NCBI RefSeq assembly: GCF_001653795.1
Contig: NZ_CP011514.1
Span: 4,048,279 to 4,112,278, forward strand
DNA length: 64,000 nucleotides
Direction of reading: 5' to 3'
Source of the DNA: Mitsuaria sp. 7
GTDB taxonomy: Bacteria; Pseudomonadota; Gammaproteobacteria; Burkholderiales; Burkholderiaceae_C
Shown: positions 18,200 through 26,497 of the stretch, one piece after another
How the letters are laid out: each line of letters begins with the position of its first letter
Numbering within the stretch: position 1 is the first letter of the stretch
Translations under genes and position numbers: made by a program
Notes under the pieces: generated by a model
What the model was told of the DNA's origin: nothing
What the model saw: the letters and a program-made list of their open reading frames with translations, nothing else
Databases searched by the model: none

Positions 18200-18213
18200 T
18201 GAAAGCGCTTTCA
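18200..18213. promoter_or_regulatory. LacI-family operator upstream of the GH30 operon
   Basis: Perfect 14-bp palindrome TGAAAGCGCTTTCA with the central CG typical of LacI/GalR sites. It lies just before the GH30 gene and would control GH30-MOSC-binding protein-GH16. No LacI-type gene is in the window. Confidence 0.72.
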
Positions 18214-18317
18214 TGACGCGAGCATAGAGGCAGTCGGGACGACGGTCAATTCAGGGATGGCCCGGAGGCGGGGCGGTCCGCGCACGGCGGCCGAGGCCTG
18301 CGCGGGACCCCGATGCT

Positions 18318-18947
18318 TCAGCGACTCGTCGCCCCTTGCTTCGGATGCAGCGTGTCGGTGCCCGTTGCCGCGGCGCGGCGTGCCGGCTCGGGCATCAGTC
18401 GACGACCCCCTTGTCGCCAGCCGCGCCACAGCTCTTCGAGATACGGCACGAACTCGAGGAAGACCACCACCGCGAGGACGCCGACGATGTAGCCCACCGG
18501 CAGCGCGGGCGACTTCCAGTGCAGGGCCCAGTCCGCCGGCTCCGTGCCGCCGCCGAAGAGGGCGAGGAACTGCGGCCAGTGGATGGAGGCGACCGCGATG
18601 ATCGCCATCAGCGGCACCATCTCGAGGAAGCTGTGGACGTGTTGCTCGATCGGCGTCACCACGCGCGCGGTGACGGCGTAGCTGACGTCCCAGAGCGCCG
18701 TCGCCTCGTGGACGAAGAAGGCCACGATCATGAGCGCGATGACGCCCGCGTTGATCTGCAGGAACAGCCCGGCCAGCACGGGCAGGCCGACCTCCGCGAA
18801 CATCAGCAGATGGATCAGCGACTCCTTCGCGCCGGTCGTGCGGCCGATGCCGGAGGCGCGATGGCAGAACCAGTCGACCATGCCGGCGATCAGCCAGACG
18901 GGCACGATGAAGTACAGCAGGATCAGCTCGGTGGGATCGTGGGTCAT
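18318..18947 (-). CDS. Conserved polytopic membrane protein of unknown function
   Basis: 209 residues with about five hydrophobic helices. Histidine-bearing segments WFCHRAS, HEATALWDVSYA and EQHVHSFLEMVP are spread over the membrane part, which could bind a metal or heme, but I recognise no named domain. The start MTHDPTEL was chosen because upstream codons lack membrane or coding character. It sits between GH43-like and GH30 genes on the same strand; a link to glycan use is not shown. Confidence 0.72.
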   Translation of the reverse strand: MTHDPTELILLYFIVPVWLIAGMVDWFCHRASGIGRTTGAKESLIHLLMFAEVGLPVLAGLFLQINAGVIALMIVAFFVHEATALWDVSYAVTARVVTPIEQHVHSFLEMVPLMAIIAVASIHWPQFLALFGGGTEPADWALHWKSPALPVGYIVGVLAVVVFLEFVPYLEELWRGWRQGGRRLMPEPARRAAATGTDTLHPKQGATSR

Positions 18948-19078
18948 GGGAAGACGCAATGCGTGCAAGGAGTTCCGTTGAACTCCCGCAGCAAGCGCGG
19001 CTCCCATGCAGGCGGTTCTAGATCCCCGCCCCTAATGGACGGCGTCCCGCGGGTCCCGCCCGACGATCCGTCACGTCG

Positions 19079-20185
19079 TCACTTCTCGGCCTTCGCCGCC
19101 TTCTCCGACTTCTCCGCGCCTTCCGGATAGGCTTTGCGCAGCGCCTCGTACTGCGCCTTCGTGATTGGCATCATCGAGCCATGCCGCAGCTGCGCGGGCA
19201 TCTCGAAGCGATCCCACTCCTTGCGGCGCGAGTTGCCCCAGACCTCCACCCACGGCCCTTCCAGCCGCGGCGCCATCGACAGGCCGTAGCCGTTCCCCGC
19301 GTACTGCTCGTAGTACAGGAGCCAATCGACGCCGTTTGGCGCGCGGACCAGCGTCGGCGCTTCGCGGAACGCGGGGCTCAGCGCCGGGCCGGGCTCGGGG
19401 TACGGGCCCAGCAGCTCCTGCGCGCAGCTCATGCGGATCGTCTTGCCCGTCGTCCAGATGTAGGACGGATAACGCTCATCCTTGATCACCGCGCAGTAGC
19501 CACCTTCCGGATTCGCGATCAGGAAGGTGTCGATCGTCGCGATCTCCCACTTGAACAGCCGCTTGGGCGGCGCGTCGAAACGCTTCAGGTCCGGCGACAG
19601 CGCATAGAGCGTGCGCTGGCTCGACCAGTAGCGCTCGGGATCCTCGGGGACACCGGGCACCGTCGCCGTGTGCCACAGCACGACGAACTGATTCGACGGC
19701 TTGTCGAAGTAGATCTTGGGCGCGCCGATGCGCTGCATCGCGTTGGGCAGGCCCGCCACCTTCGACAGGTCCGGCCGGTAGGTGCCGAAGACCTGCCACT
19801 TCACCAGGTCGTCGGAGACCCAGAAGCGGATGTCCGGATCGTCGTCGCTCTTGTTGCCGACCAGGTAGAAGCGACCGTCCGGACCTTGCGCGATGGACGG
19901 GTGGCCGTGGTACTCCTCGTTGACGGCCTTGCCGCCGTTGAGCTTGGACCAGTGCAAGCCGTCCAGGCTCACCGCGTAGTGCAGCACGCCGTAGCGCGCG
20001 TCGGTCATGTGGGCGAAGAGGTAGGCCTCGGGGCCGGTCTTCGCGAGCGCGGCCGCGCTTGGCGGACCGGCCGTGTGGGCCGGGTTCGCCACGACGGCGG
20101 GCCGCGCCGCCGAGGTCTGCGCCACGGCCGTGGACACCGCGACCACCGCCAGGATCGCGCCCGCAAGCGCTTGGATTCGTCTCAT
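19079..20185 (-). CDS. Secreted GH43-like five-bladed beta-propeller hydrolase
   Basis: 368 residues with signal peptide (to about STAVAQ). Repeated blade motifs such as HYAVSLDGLHWSKL, HPSIAQGPDGRFYLVG, FWVSDDLVKWQVF and EAPTLVRAPNGVDWLLYY indicate a five-bladed propeller of the GH43 clan. Arabinofuranosidase-type activity is plausible given neighbouring GH93-like, GH2 and GH43 enzymes. The C-terminus is Lys/Glu/Ala rich. Subfamily and substrate are not settled. Confidence 0.76.
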   Translation of the reverse strand: MRRIQALAGAILAVVAVSTAVAQTSAARPAVVANPAHTAGPPSAAALAKTGPEAYLFAHMTDARYGVLHYAVSLDGLHWSKLNGGKAVNEEYHGHPSIAQGPDGRFYLVGNKSDDDPDIRFWVSDDLVKWQVFGTYRPDLSKVAGLPNAMQRIGAPKIYFDKPSNQFVVLWHTATVPGVPEDPERYWSSQRTLYALSPDLKRFDAPPKRLFKWEIATIDTFLIANPEGGYCAVIKDERYPSYIWTTGKTIRMSCAQELLGPYPEPGPALSPAFREAPTLVRAPNGVDWLLYYEQYAGNGYGLSMAPRLEGPWVEVWGNSRRKEWDRFEMPAQLRHGSMMPITKAQYEALRKAYPEGAEKSEKAAKAEK

Positions 20186-20286
20186 GTCTCTCTCCTTGTT
20201 TGCATTTCTGATTCGATCCTTCGCGATGGCGTCCTCAGCGGAAGCGGCGCGCCTCGACGCGCCGCCCTGCTGTCACACGCTCGGCG

Positions 20287-22275
20287 TCACGGCGCCGAGA
20301 TCGCCCATCGCTGGCAGTCGCCGCCCAGCCATTCCCATTGCTGGACCTTGGCGCCGTTGGTCGTCGAGCAACCGTCGACGTCGAGCACGCGACCGCTGTT
20401 CTTGTTGATGAAGCGCCAGTAGCCGGCGCCCACGTTCTCGATGCCCCAACGCTGCGTCGCTGCGTTGTTGCTCATCCACTGCCGCACCTGCGCGCCCATC
20501 GCGAGCGAGGCGTCCTGCACTTCGAGCTTCAGGCCGCTGTTCACCGAGGTCAGCTCGTAGAAGCCGTCCGAGGTCGCGGTGACGTTCCAGCGCTGGCAGT
20601 TGGCGCCGCTGTACGGCCATTGCTGGACGAGACCGCCCGCGGCCGTCGAGCAGGCCGCCACGTCGAGCGCCTGAGCGCTGTGCTTCGCGATCACCTTGTA
20701 GGTGCCGTTGGCGATGTTGTTCGGGCTCACGCGTTCGAACTTCCACCGCTGGCAGTCGCCGCCGATCCAGCTCCATTGCTGGACCTTGGTCCCCGCCACC
20801 GTCGAGCACGCATCGACATCCAGCACCAGGTTGCTGTTCTTGTTGATGACGCGGAAGTAGCCGTCTTCCACCGGCTCGATGCGCCACTTCTGGCAGTTGT
20901 TGTTGACCACCGTCCAGGTCTGCACCTTGCCGCCGTTGGTCGTCGAGCAACCATCGACGTCGAGCTGCTGCCCGCTGTGCTGCGCCGTCAGCGTGTAGTC
21001 GCCGTTGCCGGTGTTGGCCACGCGCCAGCGCTGGCAGTCGCCGCCGACCCAGCTCCACTGCTCGATCTGCGTGCCGGCTGCAGTGGAGCAGCCCGTCACG
21101 TCGAGCACCTGCCCGCTGTGCTTCGCGACCAGGCGATAGACGCCGTCCGCGACCGGTTGGTTCAGCGGCACGCTTGCGAACTGCACGCGGCAGGCGATGT
21201 TGGCCATCTGCAGCACGCGCGTGCCGTCCGTCGACGGCAGCAGCTGGCTGCTGTAGTTGCTGCACGGATCGGTGCCGGTGTTCGGCGTCACCAGCGGCGC
21301 CGCGGCCTCGGTCCACTGCCCTGCACCACCGTTCGTGTTGAACATGTAGATGCGGCCGTTGACGTCGTCGTTGATCGCGTTGCCGGCGTTGCGACGCACG
21401 ATCTGCCCGATCAGCAGCAAGCGCCCTTGCGCGCTGCCGTCGTTCATCCACGACACCGTCGGCGCGTGCGAGAAATGGTTGCCCGCCGTCGACTCGACGC
21501 GCGTGCCCATGTTGCTCGCCGTGCCCCAGCCGCTGCCGTTGGTCGAGGTCCGGAGGTACACGTCGCAGCTGCGCGAGCCGCAGATCTCGTAGCTCATCAC
21601 GTAGCTGCCGTTGGGCAGCCTGCGCACGATGGGCATGCCGGGACGCAGGTCGCCGTTGTCGCTGATGCCGACATCGATGGTGTCCGCGCTCCAGGTGAGT
21701 CCGCCGTCGGTCGAGACCTTGTGCGCGATCAGCTGGTTGAAACCGCCGGACTTGTACTCCTCGCTCGAATAGAACATCAGCAGCCGGCCGGCGCTGTCGA
21801 CGGAGAACTCCGGCTCCCAGGTGCCGACGCTGCCGGTGGCCGCGACGCTGTGCGAGGTCCAGGTCCGTCCCACGTCCGTGCTGCGGTAGATGCGGATCGA
21901 GTACGCGCTGCCGTTGCGCGTCGTCGTCGCCCAGAAGAGCGTGCCGGGCGCGGTCGAGCCGAGCTGCTGCGGCACCTCCCACATCCCGCTGCAGCAATGC
22001 CACGGCTCAGGCACCGTGACGCTGCCGACCTGGGTCCAGGTCGTGCCCTGGTTGGTGCTCTCGTAGATCAGCGACTGCGCGCCGCCGAGGTCGTAGGACG
22101 CGATCAGGCGTCCGTTGGCGCCGCCGCTGGCGGCCAGGCGGATCATCCGCGGGTAGAAGCTGTCCTGGTTGCCCAGGACCGTCTCCGCCGCCTGCGACGG
22201 TCCGGCGACGAAGGCCGTCGCCGCCATCACCATCGCGAGCAGCCAGCGCCACCCACTCCAAGCGAACTTGCTCAT
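20287..22275 (-). CDS. GH93-like exo-arabinanase/sialidase-fold enzyme with two CBM13 domains
   Basis: 662 residues: signal peptide (to SQAA), a six-bladed sialidase-type propeller (about 25-385) with Asp-box-like turns (STNQGTTW, STDVGRTW, STDGGLTW), then two ricin-type beta-trefoils. The trefoils carry six QxW-type repeats (CQRWRV, CQKWRI, CQRWKF, CQRWNV, TQRWGI, CQRWAI), three per domain. The catalytic part shares WEPEF and RPGMPI with the protein at 44003-45292. GH93 exo-alpha-1,5-arabinanase is the best guess; a sialidase is less likely in this setting. Start set at MSKFAW, with GGAGA 6-7 bases upstream. Confidence 0.8.
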   Translation of the reverse strand: MSKFAWSGWRWLLAMVMAATAFVAGPSQAAETVLGNQDSFYPRMIRLAASGGANGRLIASYDLGGAQSLIYESTNQGTTWTQVGSVTVPEPWHCCSGMWEVPQQLGSTAPGTLFWATTTRNGSAYSIRIYRSTDVGRTWTSHSVAATGSVGTWEPEFSVDSAGRLLMFYSSEEYKSGGFNQLIAHKVSTDGGLTWSADTIDVGISDNGDLRPGMPIVRRLPNGSYVMSYEICGSRSCDVYLRTSTNGSGWGTASNMGTRVESTAGNHFSHAPTVSWMNDGSAQGRLLLIGQIVRRNAGNAINDDVNGRIYMFNTNGGAGQWTEAAAPLVTPNTGTDPCSNYSSQLLPSTDGTRVLQMANIACRVQFASVPLNQPVADGVYRLVAKHSGQVLDVTGCSTAAGTQIEQWSWVGGDCQRWRVANTGNGDYTLTAQHSGQQLDVDGCSTTNGGKVQTWTVVNNNCQKWRIEPVEDGYFRVINKNSNLVLDVDACSTVAGTKVQQWSWIGGDCQRWKFERVSPNNIANGTYKVIAKHSAQALDVAACSTAAGGLVQQWPYSGANCQRWNVTATSDGFYELTSVNSGLKLEVQDASLAMGAQVRQWMSNNAATQRWGIENVGAGYWRFINKNSGRVLDVDGCSTTNGAKVQQWEWLGGDCQRWAISAP

Positions 22276-22440
22276 GCGTGTCTCCAAATGCGGCCTCGCG
22301 GGCCGCGTTGCTGTCGTCGATCGGCGAGGTAAGCGGCGCCGGTCAGGGGAATGGGGCGGCTCTGCGGCCGCCGCCGGGTCAGGTGTTGCCCGGACCCACG
22401 TCGCATCGAAGACGATCCGACGTCGGTCCGCAACGATTGC

Positions 22441-24288
22441 TCATCGACCGTCGATCAACGCCTTGTTGGCCGTGCTCACGCGGTCGAAGTCCAGCTTCTT
22501 CACGCGGCGGTCGTAGGTGAAGAAGCCGTTGAGCTCCTCCTCGACGTCCGTCGTCTCGGTGTAGATCGCGGCGCTCAGGCCCTTGTCGGCGCGGAAGCCG
22601 CGCAGCTTGTCGACCTGCGCCACGTAGGCGTCGTTGATCGCCGCCGCGCTGTCGAAGAGGTGGTAGCAGCACTTCGACTCGGGCCGGTACATGTGGCCGG
22701 GCACTTTCAGGCTGTTGCCGCCGTATTCGCCGAGCACGGCGATGCGCCACGGCTGGTACGTCGGCGCGGCGGGGCCGGGATAGTCGTGCAGGTCGATGAG
22801 GTCGCCGCCGCCTTCGTCATGCGGCGCGAAGTTGATGCCGGAGTGCGCGTTGATCAGCCGCGTCGGGTCCATCGCGCGGAACTGCGCGGCCATGCGGCGG
22901 TGCTCGAAGTCGCCCCAGCTCTCGTTGAAGATCACCCAGGTGACGATGGACGTCTCCGAGCGCAGCTGATCGACGATCTCGCGCCACTCGACCTCGGTCT
23001 TCGCGCGCACGGCGAGGTCGGTCTCGGCGTCCCAGGCCTGCGGCATGTCCTGCCACACCAGCAGGCCAAGCTTGTCCGCGTGGTAGAACCAGCGTGCCGG
23101 CTCCACCTTGATGTGCTTGCGGACCATGTTGAAGCCGAGCTTCTTCGTCTCCTCGAGATCGAAGCGCAGCGCGGCGTCGGTCGGCGCGGTGTAGAGGCCG
23201 TCAGGCCAGAAGCCCTGGTCCAGCGGGCCGAACTGGAACACGAACTTCCCGTTGAGCAGCGGACGCGGCACGCCGTCGATCATGCCGACCTCGATGCTGC
23301 GCATGCCGAAGTAGCTGTCGACCTGGTCGACCACCTTGCCGTCGCGGCGCAGCGTGATCTTCAGGTCGTAGAGGAAGGGATCGTCGGGCGACCACAGGCG
23401 CGGCTGCGGCACGGGCAGCGAGAGCGCCTTGTCGGCGGCGCCGCGCACGCGGCCGACGACCTGACCGTCCTTGAGCGCGACGGCCTCGACCTGCAGGCCC
23501 TTCGCCTCTCCGGCGCGCACGGTCAGCGCGAGGCGCTGTTCACCGACGACTGGCGTCATGTCGAGCTTCGCGACGTGCGCCTGGCCCACGGGCTCCAGCC
23601 ACACCGTCTGCCAGATGCCGGAACTCGGCGTGTAGAAGATGCCGCCCGGTTTCAGCGACTGCTTGCCGAGCGTGCCGTCGTTGGTGCTCGGGTCGAAGGC
23701 GGCGACGACCAGCTCGTTGCGGCCGGGCTTGAGCATCGGCGTGATGTCGAAGCCGAAGGACGTGTAGCCGCCCTCGTGCTGACCGACGCGCGTGCCGTTG
23801 ACGTAGACGGTGGCCAGGCGGTCGACGGCGCCGAAGTTGATGCGCACGCGCTGGCCCTTCCAGGTGGCGGGCACCTCGAAGCTGCGCCGGTACCAGAGGT
23901 TCACTTCGCCGAGGCGCTCCACGCCGGACAGCGTCGATTCCACCGGATAGGGGACGCGGACGCGCTCGGTCTTCTCGGGGAAGCGCGGCGCAGAGGTCGG
24001 CGCGAGGCGCGCATCCGGCGCGCCCTTCCCGCCCCAGTACTCCCACTGCCCGTTGAGGTTGAGCCACTCCGCGCGGACCAGCTGCGGGCGCGGGTACTCG
24101 GGGAACGGCACCGGGGCCTTCAAGGCCTCGTCGGTCCACGGCGTGGTCAGGTGCACATGCGGCGCGGGCGCGACGACTGCCTGCGCGTCCTGCGTCGGCT
24201 GGGCCGCGGCCGTTCCGCTCAGCGACGCGAGCGCCGCGAAGGTCGCCGCGAAGCTGGCCGCGATCAGCAGGGAATGTTTCGAAGACAT
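22441..24288 (-). CDS. Secreted GH2 family glycoside hydrolase
   Basis: 615 residues: signal peptide (to GTAAAQ), sugar-binding jelly roll (about 70-235), immunoglobulin-like domain (about 235-335) and catalytic barrel. Predicted acid/base Glu456 lies in IFNESWG and nucleophile Glu521 in LGEYGG, as in GH2 beta-galactosidases and beta-glucuronidases. The exact sugar is unknown; galactose fits the neighbouring Leloir genes. Start MSSKHSL is preceded by GAGGAAA. The leader upstream contains a 12-bp tandem repeat. Confidence 0.87.
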   Translation of the reverse strand: MSSKHSLLIAASFAATFAALASLSGTAAAQPTQDAQAVVAPAPHVHLTTPWTDEALKAPVPFPEYPRPQLVRAEWLNLNGQWEYWGGKGAPDARLAPTSAPRFPEKTERVRVPYPVESTLSGVERLGEVNLWYRRSFEVPATWKGQRVRINFGAVDRLATVYVNGTRVGQHEGGYTSFGFDITPMLKPGRNELVVAAFDPSTNDGTLGKQSLKPGGIFYTPSSGIWQTVWLEPVGQAHVAKLDMTPVVGEQRLALTVRAGEAKGLQVEAVALKDGQVVGRVRGAADKALSLPVPQPRLWSPDDPFLYDLKITLRRDGKVVDQVDSYFGMRSIEVGMIDGVPRPLLNGKFVFQFGPLDQGFWPDGLYTAPTDAALRFDLEETKKLGFNMVRKHIKVEPARWFYHADKLGLLVWQDMPQAWDAETDLAVRAKTEVEWREIVDQLRSETSIVTWVIFNESWGDFEHRRMAAQFRAMDPTRLINAHSGINFAPHDEGGGDLIDLHDYPGPAAPTYQPWRIAVLGEYGGNSLKVPGHMYRPESKCCYHLFDSAAAINDAYVAQVDKLRGFRADKGLSAAIYTETTDVEEELNGFFTYDRRVKKLDFDRVSTANKALIDGR

Positions 24289-24312
24289 CGATCTGTTTCC
24301 TCGTTGTTCTGA

Positions 24313-24365
24313 TGAACGTTCTCGTGAAAGCTCTCGTGAAAGTTCTCGTGAGCGTTCTGGTGAAG
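24313..24365. repeat. 12-bp tandem repeat in the GH2 leader
   Basis: Four consecutive 12-mers (TGAACGTTCTCG, TGAAAGCTCTCG, TGAAAGTTCTCG, TGAGCGTTCTGG) plus the start of a fifth copy. They lie between the permease stop and the GH2 start. Copies are similar but not identical. Confidence 0.8.
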
Positions 24366-24386
24366 TGCCGATGAAGGAAGACGGAC

Positions 24387-25397
24387 TCAGGCGCGCCGCG
24401 ACGAGCGGCCGTGCCACAGCACCATCACGCGCTGCAGTCCGCAGAACAGCCCCAGCAGCGCGCCGATGACGATGCGGGTCCACCACGAGCTCAAGGTGCC
24501 GTCGAACAGGATCAGCGTCTGGATCAGGCCGAGCATCAGCACGCCGGTCAGCGCGCCCAGCACATGGCCGATGCCGCCGCTGAGCAGCGCGCCGCCGATG
24601 ACGACCGCGGCGATCGCGTCGAGCTCCAGCCCCTGCGCATGCAGGCCGTAGCCCGACAGCGTGTAGATGCCGAAGAGCACGCCGCCGAGCGCGGCGCATC
24701 CGCCGCTGAGTGCGTACACGCCGATGCGCGTCGCGGCGACGGGCAGGCCCATCAGGCGCGCGGAGGTCTCCTGTCCGCCGAGCGCGAAGACGGCCCGGCC
24801 GAACGGCGTCGACCGCGACACGGCCACCGCCAGCGCGAGCATGGCGAGCGCCGTCACCGCGCCCGGTGTGATCTCGCCGAGCGGCCCTAGCGACCAGCGC
24901 GACTGCGACCACGCGGTGAGCGTTGCATCGGTGATGGGGATCGAATCGACGCTCAGCAGGTAGCAGAGGCCGCGCGCCAGGAAGAGCCCGGCCAGCGTGA
25001 CGATGAAGGGCGGAATCGCGAAGACGTGGATCACCGCGCCCATCAGCGCGCCGAACGCGGTCCCGCCGATCAGCAGCAGCGGGATCAGCACCAGCGGCGA
25101 CAGATGCGCGCGCTCGACACCGAGCGCCAGCAGCATGGTCGTCAGCGCGACGACCGACCCCACGGACAGGTCGATGCCGCCGGACAGGATCACGAAGCTC
25201 ATGCCGACGGCGACGACCAGCAGGAAGGCGTTGTCGATCATCAGGTTGAGCAAGACCTGGCTCGACAGCAGGCCCGGATAGGCGGAGGCGCCGGCCAGCG
25301 CGCCCACCACCAGCAGCAGCACCGAGGCCCAGCTCGGCAGGTCGCGGGCGTGCACGAGGGAGCGGGCATTCTTCATGCCGTTCTGGAGCTCGCTCAT
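24387..25397 (-). CDS. yjfF: Sugar ABC importer permease (YjfF-like)
   Basis: 336-residue inner-membrane permease of the RbsC/YjfF family with about ten helices and the conserved ILSGGIDLSVGSVVAL segment. Fourth gene of the ytfQ-ytfR-ytfT-yjfF order known from the E. coli galactofuranose importer; related systems import arabinose. The start MSELQNG overlaps the upstream permease stop by 4 bases, so the genes are translationally coupled. Pairs with the YtfT-like subunit to form the channel. Confidence 0.88.
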   Translation of the reverse strand: MSELQNGMKNARSLVHARDLPSWASVLLLVVGALAGASAYPGLLSSQVLLNLMIDNAFLLVVAVGMSFVILSGGIDLSVGSVVALTTMLLALGVERAHLSPLVLIPLLLIGGTAFGALMGAVIHVFAIPPFIVTLAGLFLARGLCYLLSVDSIPITDATLTAWSQSRWSLGPLGEITPGAVTALAMLALAVAVSRSTPFGRAVFALGGQETSARLMGLPVAATRIGVYALSGGCAALGGVLFGIYTLSGYGLHAQGLELDAIAAVVIGGALLSGGIGHVLGALTGVLMLGLIQTLILFDGTLSSWWTRIVIGALLGLFCGLQRVMVLWHGRSSRRA

Positions 25398-26497
25398 GAC
25401 GCCGCTCCCGCGCGGCGTTGCCAGCGCTCGCGCCAGGAGCGCCACACCGGCGCCTGGCTGATCGACACGGCGAAGACGACGGCAGCCTTCACCACCAGCG
25501 TGACCTCGGGCGCGATGCCCAACGCGTAGATGCTGGTCGTCAGCGTCTGGATGATGAGCGCGCCCAGCAGGCTGCCGCGCAGGCTGAAGCGACCGCCGAG
25601 CAGCGATGTGCCGCCGAGCGCCACCGCGAGGATCGCGTCGAGCTCCAGCATCAGGCCCGCGTTGTTGGCGTCGGCGCTCTTGATGTTGGCGCTGATCATC
25701 AGCCCGGCCACGCCGGCGCAGAGGCCGCACGCGATGTAGACCGCCAGCATCAGGCCGGCGGCGTGCACGCCCGCCAGACGCGCGCCGGCCGGGTTGGCGC
25801 CGCTGGCCTGGAGGAACAGCCCGAGCGCCGTGCGGTGCTTCAGCAAGCCGAACAGCGCGGCGACGCCCAGCGCGATCCACGGCGCGAACGGCAGTCCGAA
25901 GAGGAAGCCGCTGCCGAGGAAGAAGTAGGGCTCGTGATAGATCGTGATGATCTGGCCGTCGGTGATCAGCTGCGCGATGCCGCGGCCCGCGACCATGAGG
26001 ATCAGCGTGGCAATGATCGGCTGGATGCCGCCGGCGACGACGAGCAGGCCGTTGAACAGGCCGCATACCGCAGCCGCGCCGAGCGCGCCGAGGATCGCCG
26101 CCGTCATCGGCATCGCCGCGCCGTCTTGCGTCACCAGCGTGGCCGCCACCGCGCCCGCGATCGCGACCACGGCGCCGACTGAGATGTCGATCCCGCGCAC
26201 CGCGATCACCAGCGTCATGCCCATCGCGACGACCATCAGCGGCGCCGCGCGGTTCAGGATGTCGATCAATGGGCCGTAGGCATGGCCGTCCTGCCAGCGC
26301 AGGCTGAGGAACTGGGGATTCAGGATCGCGTTCAGCGCCCAGAGGGCGAGCAGGACGTAGGCCGCATGCCGCGCGCCTGCGTGGTGATCGGCCGATCGCC
26401 GTGCAGGGCGATTCGCGAGGGCGTCCGCGCCCGTCTCCGCGTTCGCATCCGCAGCAGCGGCACGTCGCCAGCGACGCAGGAAAGCCGGCGCGCTCAT
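25394..26497 (-). CDS. ytfT: Sugar ABC importer permease (YtfT-like)
   Basis: 367 residues with an Arg/Ala-rich cytoplasmic N-terminus and about ten helices; the conserved element reads VIAVRGIDISVGAVVAIAGA. Start MSAPAFLRRW overlaps the ATPase stop by 4 bases. Together with the YjfF-like protein it forms the membrane part of a furanose-type importer. Substrate could be galactofuranose or arabinose, the latter fitting the surrounding arabinan-type enzymes. Confidence 0.88.
   Translation of the reverse strand: MSAPAFLRRWRRAAAADANAETGADALANRPARRSADHHAGARHAAYVLLALWALNAILNPQFLSLRWQDGHAYGPLIDILNRAAPLMVVAMGMTLVIAVRGIDISVGAVVAIAGAVAATLVTQDGAAMPMTAAILGALGAAAVCGLFNGLLVVAGGIQPIIATLILMVAGRGIAQLITDGQIITIYHEPYFFLGSGFLFGLPFAPWIALGVAALFGLLKHRTALGLFLQASGANPAGARLAGVHAAGLMLAVYIACGLCAGVAGLMISANIKSADANNAGLMLELDAILAVALGGTSLLGGRFSLRGSLLGALIIQTLTTSIYALGIAPEVTLVVKAAVVFAVSISQAPVWRSWRERWQRRAGAAS

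Noticed and set aside
24313..24365. CRISPR array
   Set aside because: Units are 12 bp, directly adjacent without spacers, and no cas gene is present.
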